Below, piece by piece: positions 62,519-64,000 of a DNA stretch of 64,000 nucleotides. Location: NCBI GenBank assembly GCA_027063645.1, contig JAMORK010000014.1, positions 47,017 to 111,016 on the forward strand, given 5' to 3'. The stretch comes from Sulfurimonas sp. (GTDB taxonomy: Bacteria > Campylobacterota > Campylobacteria > Campylobacterales > Sulfurimonadaceae). The notes under the pieces were generated by a model. The model had not been told where the DNA came from. It saw only the letters and a program-made list of their open reading frames with translations, and searched no databases. Each line of letters starts with the position of its first letter. Position 1 is the first letter of the stretch. The position numbers were made by a program, and so were the translations under genes.

Positions 62519-63057
62519 TTTTTTGTAAGCTCCTCTATACGCTTTTTGACATGTTCACTGAGTAGTTCTTTCGCTTTTTCATGATTTTTTAGAAAATCTT
62601 CATGAGCACTTTCGTTAGTATAGTTTGTTATACAAAAGACACCACCGGCTGGAATATTAAACTCTTTTGCTATTTGAAGTACTGCAAAAAACTCCATATT
62701 TTCAGCACCTACACCAAACTTTAAAAAGTTTTTTGTGAGTGTGGCGTTTGTACTGATGTAGTTTGAAGAGTTGATTACTATATCTTTTTTGTTAGTAGTG
62801 TTAGTTGTGACTACATTGTCTAAGGGAGTGTAAGCATCATTACTTAAAAAGGCTAACTCAATATTAGAGGCAGTTTTACTCTCGACTATCTCAAATATAT
62901 CTAAGTCTCCATAACTTCCAGCGCTTCCAACAAAGAGGAGAAACTCTGGTTTATCAAACAGACAAAGACGAGTAAGATTCATAGCAGTTTGTATAAGCCC
63001 TACTCCCATAGGTTGAGCAAAGTTAAATGTTTCGTTGTTTCCAGCACATATAATCAT
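62515..63057 (-). CDS. Purine-nucleoside phosphorylase / nucleosidase-like protein
   Basis: PEFLLFVGSAGSYGDLDIFEIVES; GVGAENMEFFAVLQIAKEF. Confidence 0.82.
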   Translation of the reverse strand: MIICAGNNETFNFAQPMGVGLIQTAMNLTRLCLFDKPEFLLFVGSAGSYGDLDIFEIVESKTASNIELAFLSNDAYTPLDNVVTTNTTNKKDIVINSSNYISTNATLTKNFLKFGVGAENMEFFAVLQIAKEFNIPAGGVFCITNYTNESAHEDFLKNHEKAKELLSEHVKKRIEELTKK

Positions 63058-63816
63058 CTACAGGCGCACCGGAATATTTTGTTCATGTAAGTAATGTTTC
63101 AAATCCATAATATCTATCTCTTTAAAGTGAAAAATACTTGCAGCAAGTGCAGCATCTGCACCAGCATCAAAAGCCTCTTTTATATGTTGCATACTCCCAG
63201 CTCCACCACTAGCAATGACGGGCACATTGACTGCACGGCTAATCTGTTCTGTGATGTTAAGCTCAAAACCAGCCTTAGTGCCATCTGCATCCATTGATGT
63301 GAGAAGTATCTCTCCACAACCACGATCAACAACCTCTTTGGCCCACTCTACTGCATTGATGCCTGTGTCCACTCGACCACCATTAAGGTAGACATTATAA
63401 ACATCGCCAGTTTTTTTCACATCTATCGCAGTAACGATACACTGCGAACCAAAACGTTTGGCTCCCTCATCTATGAGTTCTGGGCGTTTAATTGCTGCAG
63501 AGTTGACACTCACTTTGTCACAACCTACATTGAGAAGTTTGTAGATATCATCAAGTTTACGAATACCTCCACCAACTGTTAAGGGGATGAAAATTTCACG
63601 AGCAACCTGTGCCACTACATCTACTATGGTGTCTCTATTATCAGAAGATGCTGTAATATCTAAAAATGTAAGTTCATCTGCACCCTCTTCATTGTAACGT
63701 CTTGCAACTTCTACAGGATCACCTGCATCTTTAAGACCAACAAAGTTGACACCTTTAACAACACGACCATCTTTTACATCTAAACATGGGATGATTCTTT
63801 TTGCAAAATAATTCAT
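63058..63816 (-). CDS. hisF: Imidazole glycerol phosphate synthase subunit HisF
   Basis: [47 protein letters not shown]. Confidence 0.97.
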   Translation of the reverse strand: MNYFAKRIIPCLDVKDGRVVKGVNFVGLKDAGDPVEVARRYNEEGADELTFLDITASSDNRDTIVDVVAQVAREIFIPLTVGGGIRKLDDIYKLLNVGCDKVSVNSAAIKRPELIDEGAKRFGSQCIVTAIDVKKTGDVYNVYLNGGRVDTGINAVEWAKEVVDRGCGEILLTSMDADGTKAGFELNITEQISRAVNVPVIASGGAGSMQHIKEAFDAGADAALAASIFHFKEIDIMDLKHYLHEQNIPVRL

Positions 63817-63904
63817 AATAATTTGAAGCCTCTTATATAGTGATGCAATTATACCCCTTTTGGCTTATATTTAGTTTTTAGATCTATTGTACTTATTGTT
63901 GCTA

Positions 63905-64000
63905 AGTCCTCGCCACTCCTTCGGAGATCGTCTGTGGTTCCAACACTCTTGTCGGTTAGTCCTCGCCGGTCCTTCGGACATCGTCTGTGGTTCCAACACT
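63905..64000. repeat. 53-bp imperfect tandem repeat (second copy truncated by window end)
   Basis: agtcctcgccNNtccttcggaNatcgtctgtggttccaacact at 63905 and 63958; 3 differences over 43 nt. Confidence 0.92.

Noticed and set aside
63905-63957. Repeat unit as the C-terminus of a protein (minus strand ...RVLEPQTISEGVART*)
   Set aside because: The 53-bp period breaks the frame between copies and there is no upstream ORF within the window supporting translation.
63905-64000. CRISPR-like repeat
   Set aside because: Repeats are directly tandem with no unique spacers; similarity covers the whole unit seen, and no cas gene is nearby.

Overview
AT-rich 64 kb chromosomal window from a Campylobacterota (epsilonproteobacterial, Sulfurimonas-like) genome. 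It carries the dnaA-dnaN-gyrB origin region (~35-41 kb), a flagellar hook cluster (fliK-flgD-flgE-type x2), nucleotide metabolism genes (nrdA, nrdB, thyX, dGTPase, purT, purB, hisF) and many signal-transduction genes. I saw no rRNA, tRNA, CRISPR array, transposase or prophage. The most interesting block is a signalling island at ~21.1-29.6 kb. There, a tight operon (coiled-coil protein, TM/OmpA-like protein with a longin/roadblock-like N-domain, Ras/Rab-like small GTPase, degenerate GGDEF protein) converges on a second operon (hybrid histidine kinase, PAS protein, Roadblock/LC7-like protein, SixA phosphatase). This looks like a bacterial small-GTPase/roadblock module. Other highlights: a 1-nt frameshift splitting a REC-HD-GYP gene; DnaA-box clusters flanking dnaA and a second, distant DnaA-box-bearing intergenic region at 60.6-60.8 kb sharing a 19-nt identical word with the dnaA upstream region; a 53-bp imperfect tandem repeat at the right edge with a compensatory hairpin change; an unlisted 34-aa TM micro-ORF after rlmN whose end lies in a 24-bp tandem duplication. 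All product names come from reading translated sequence and motifs; no searches were run.
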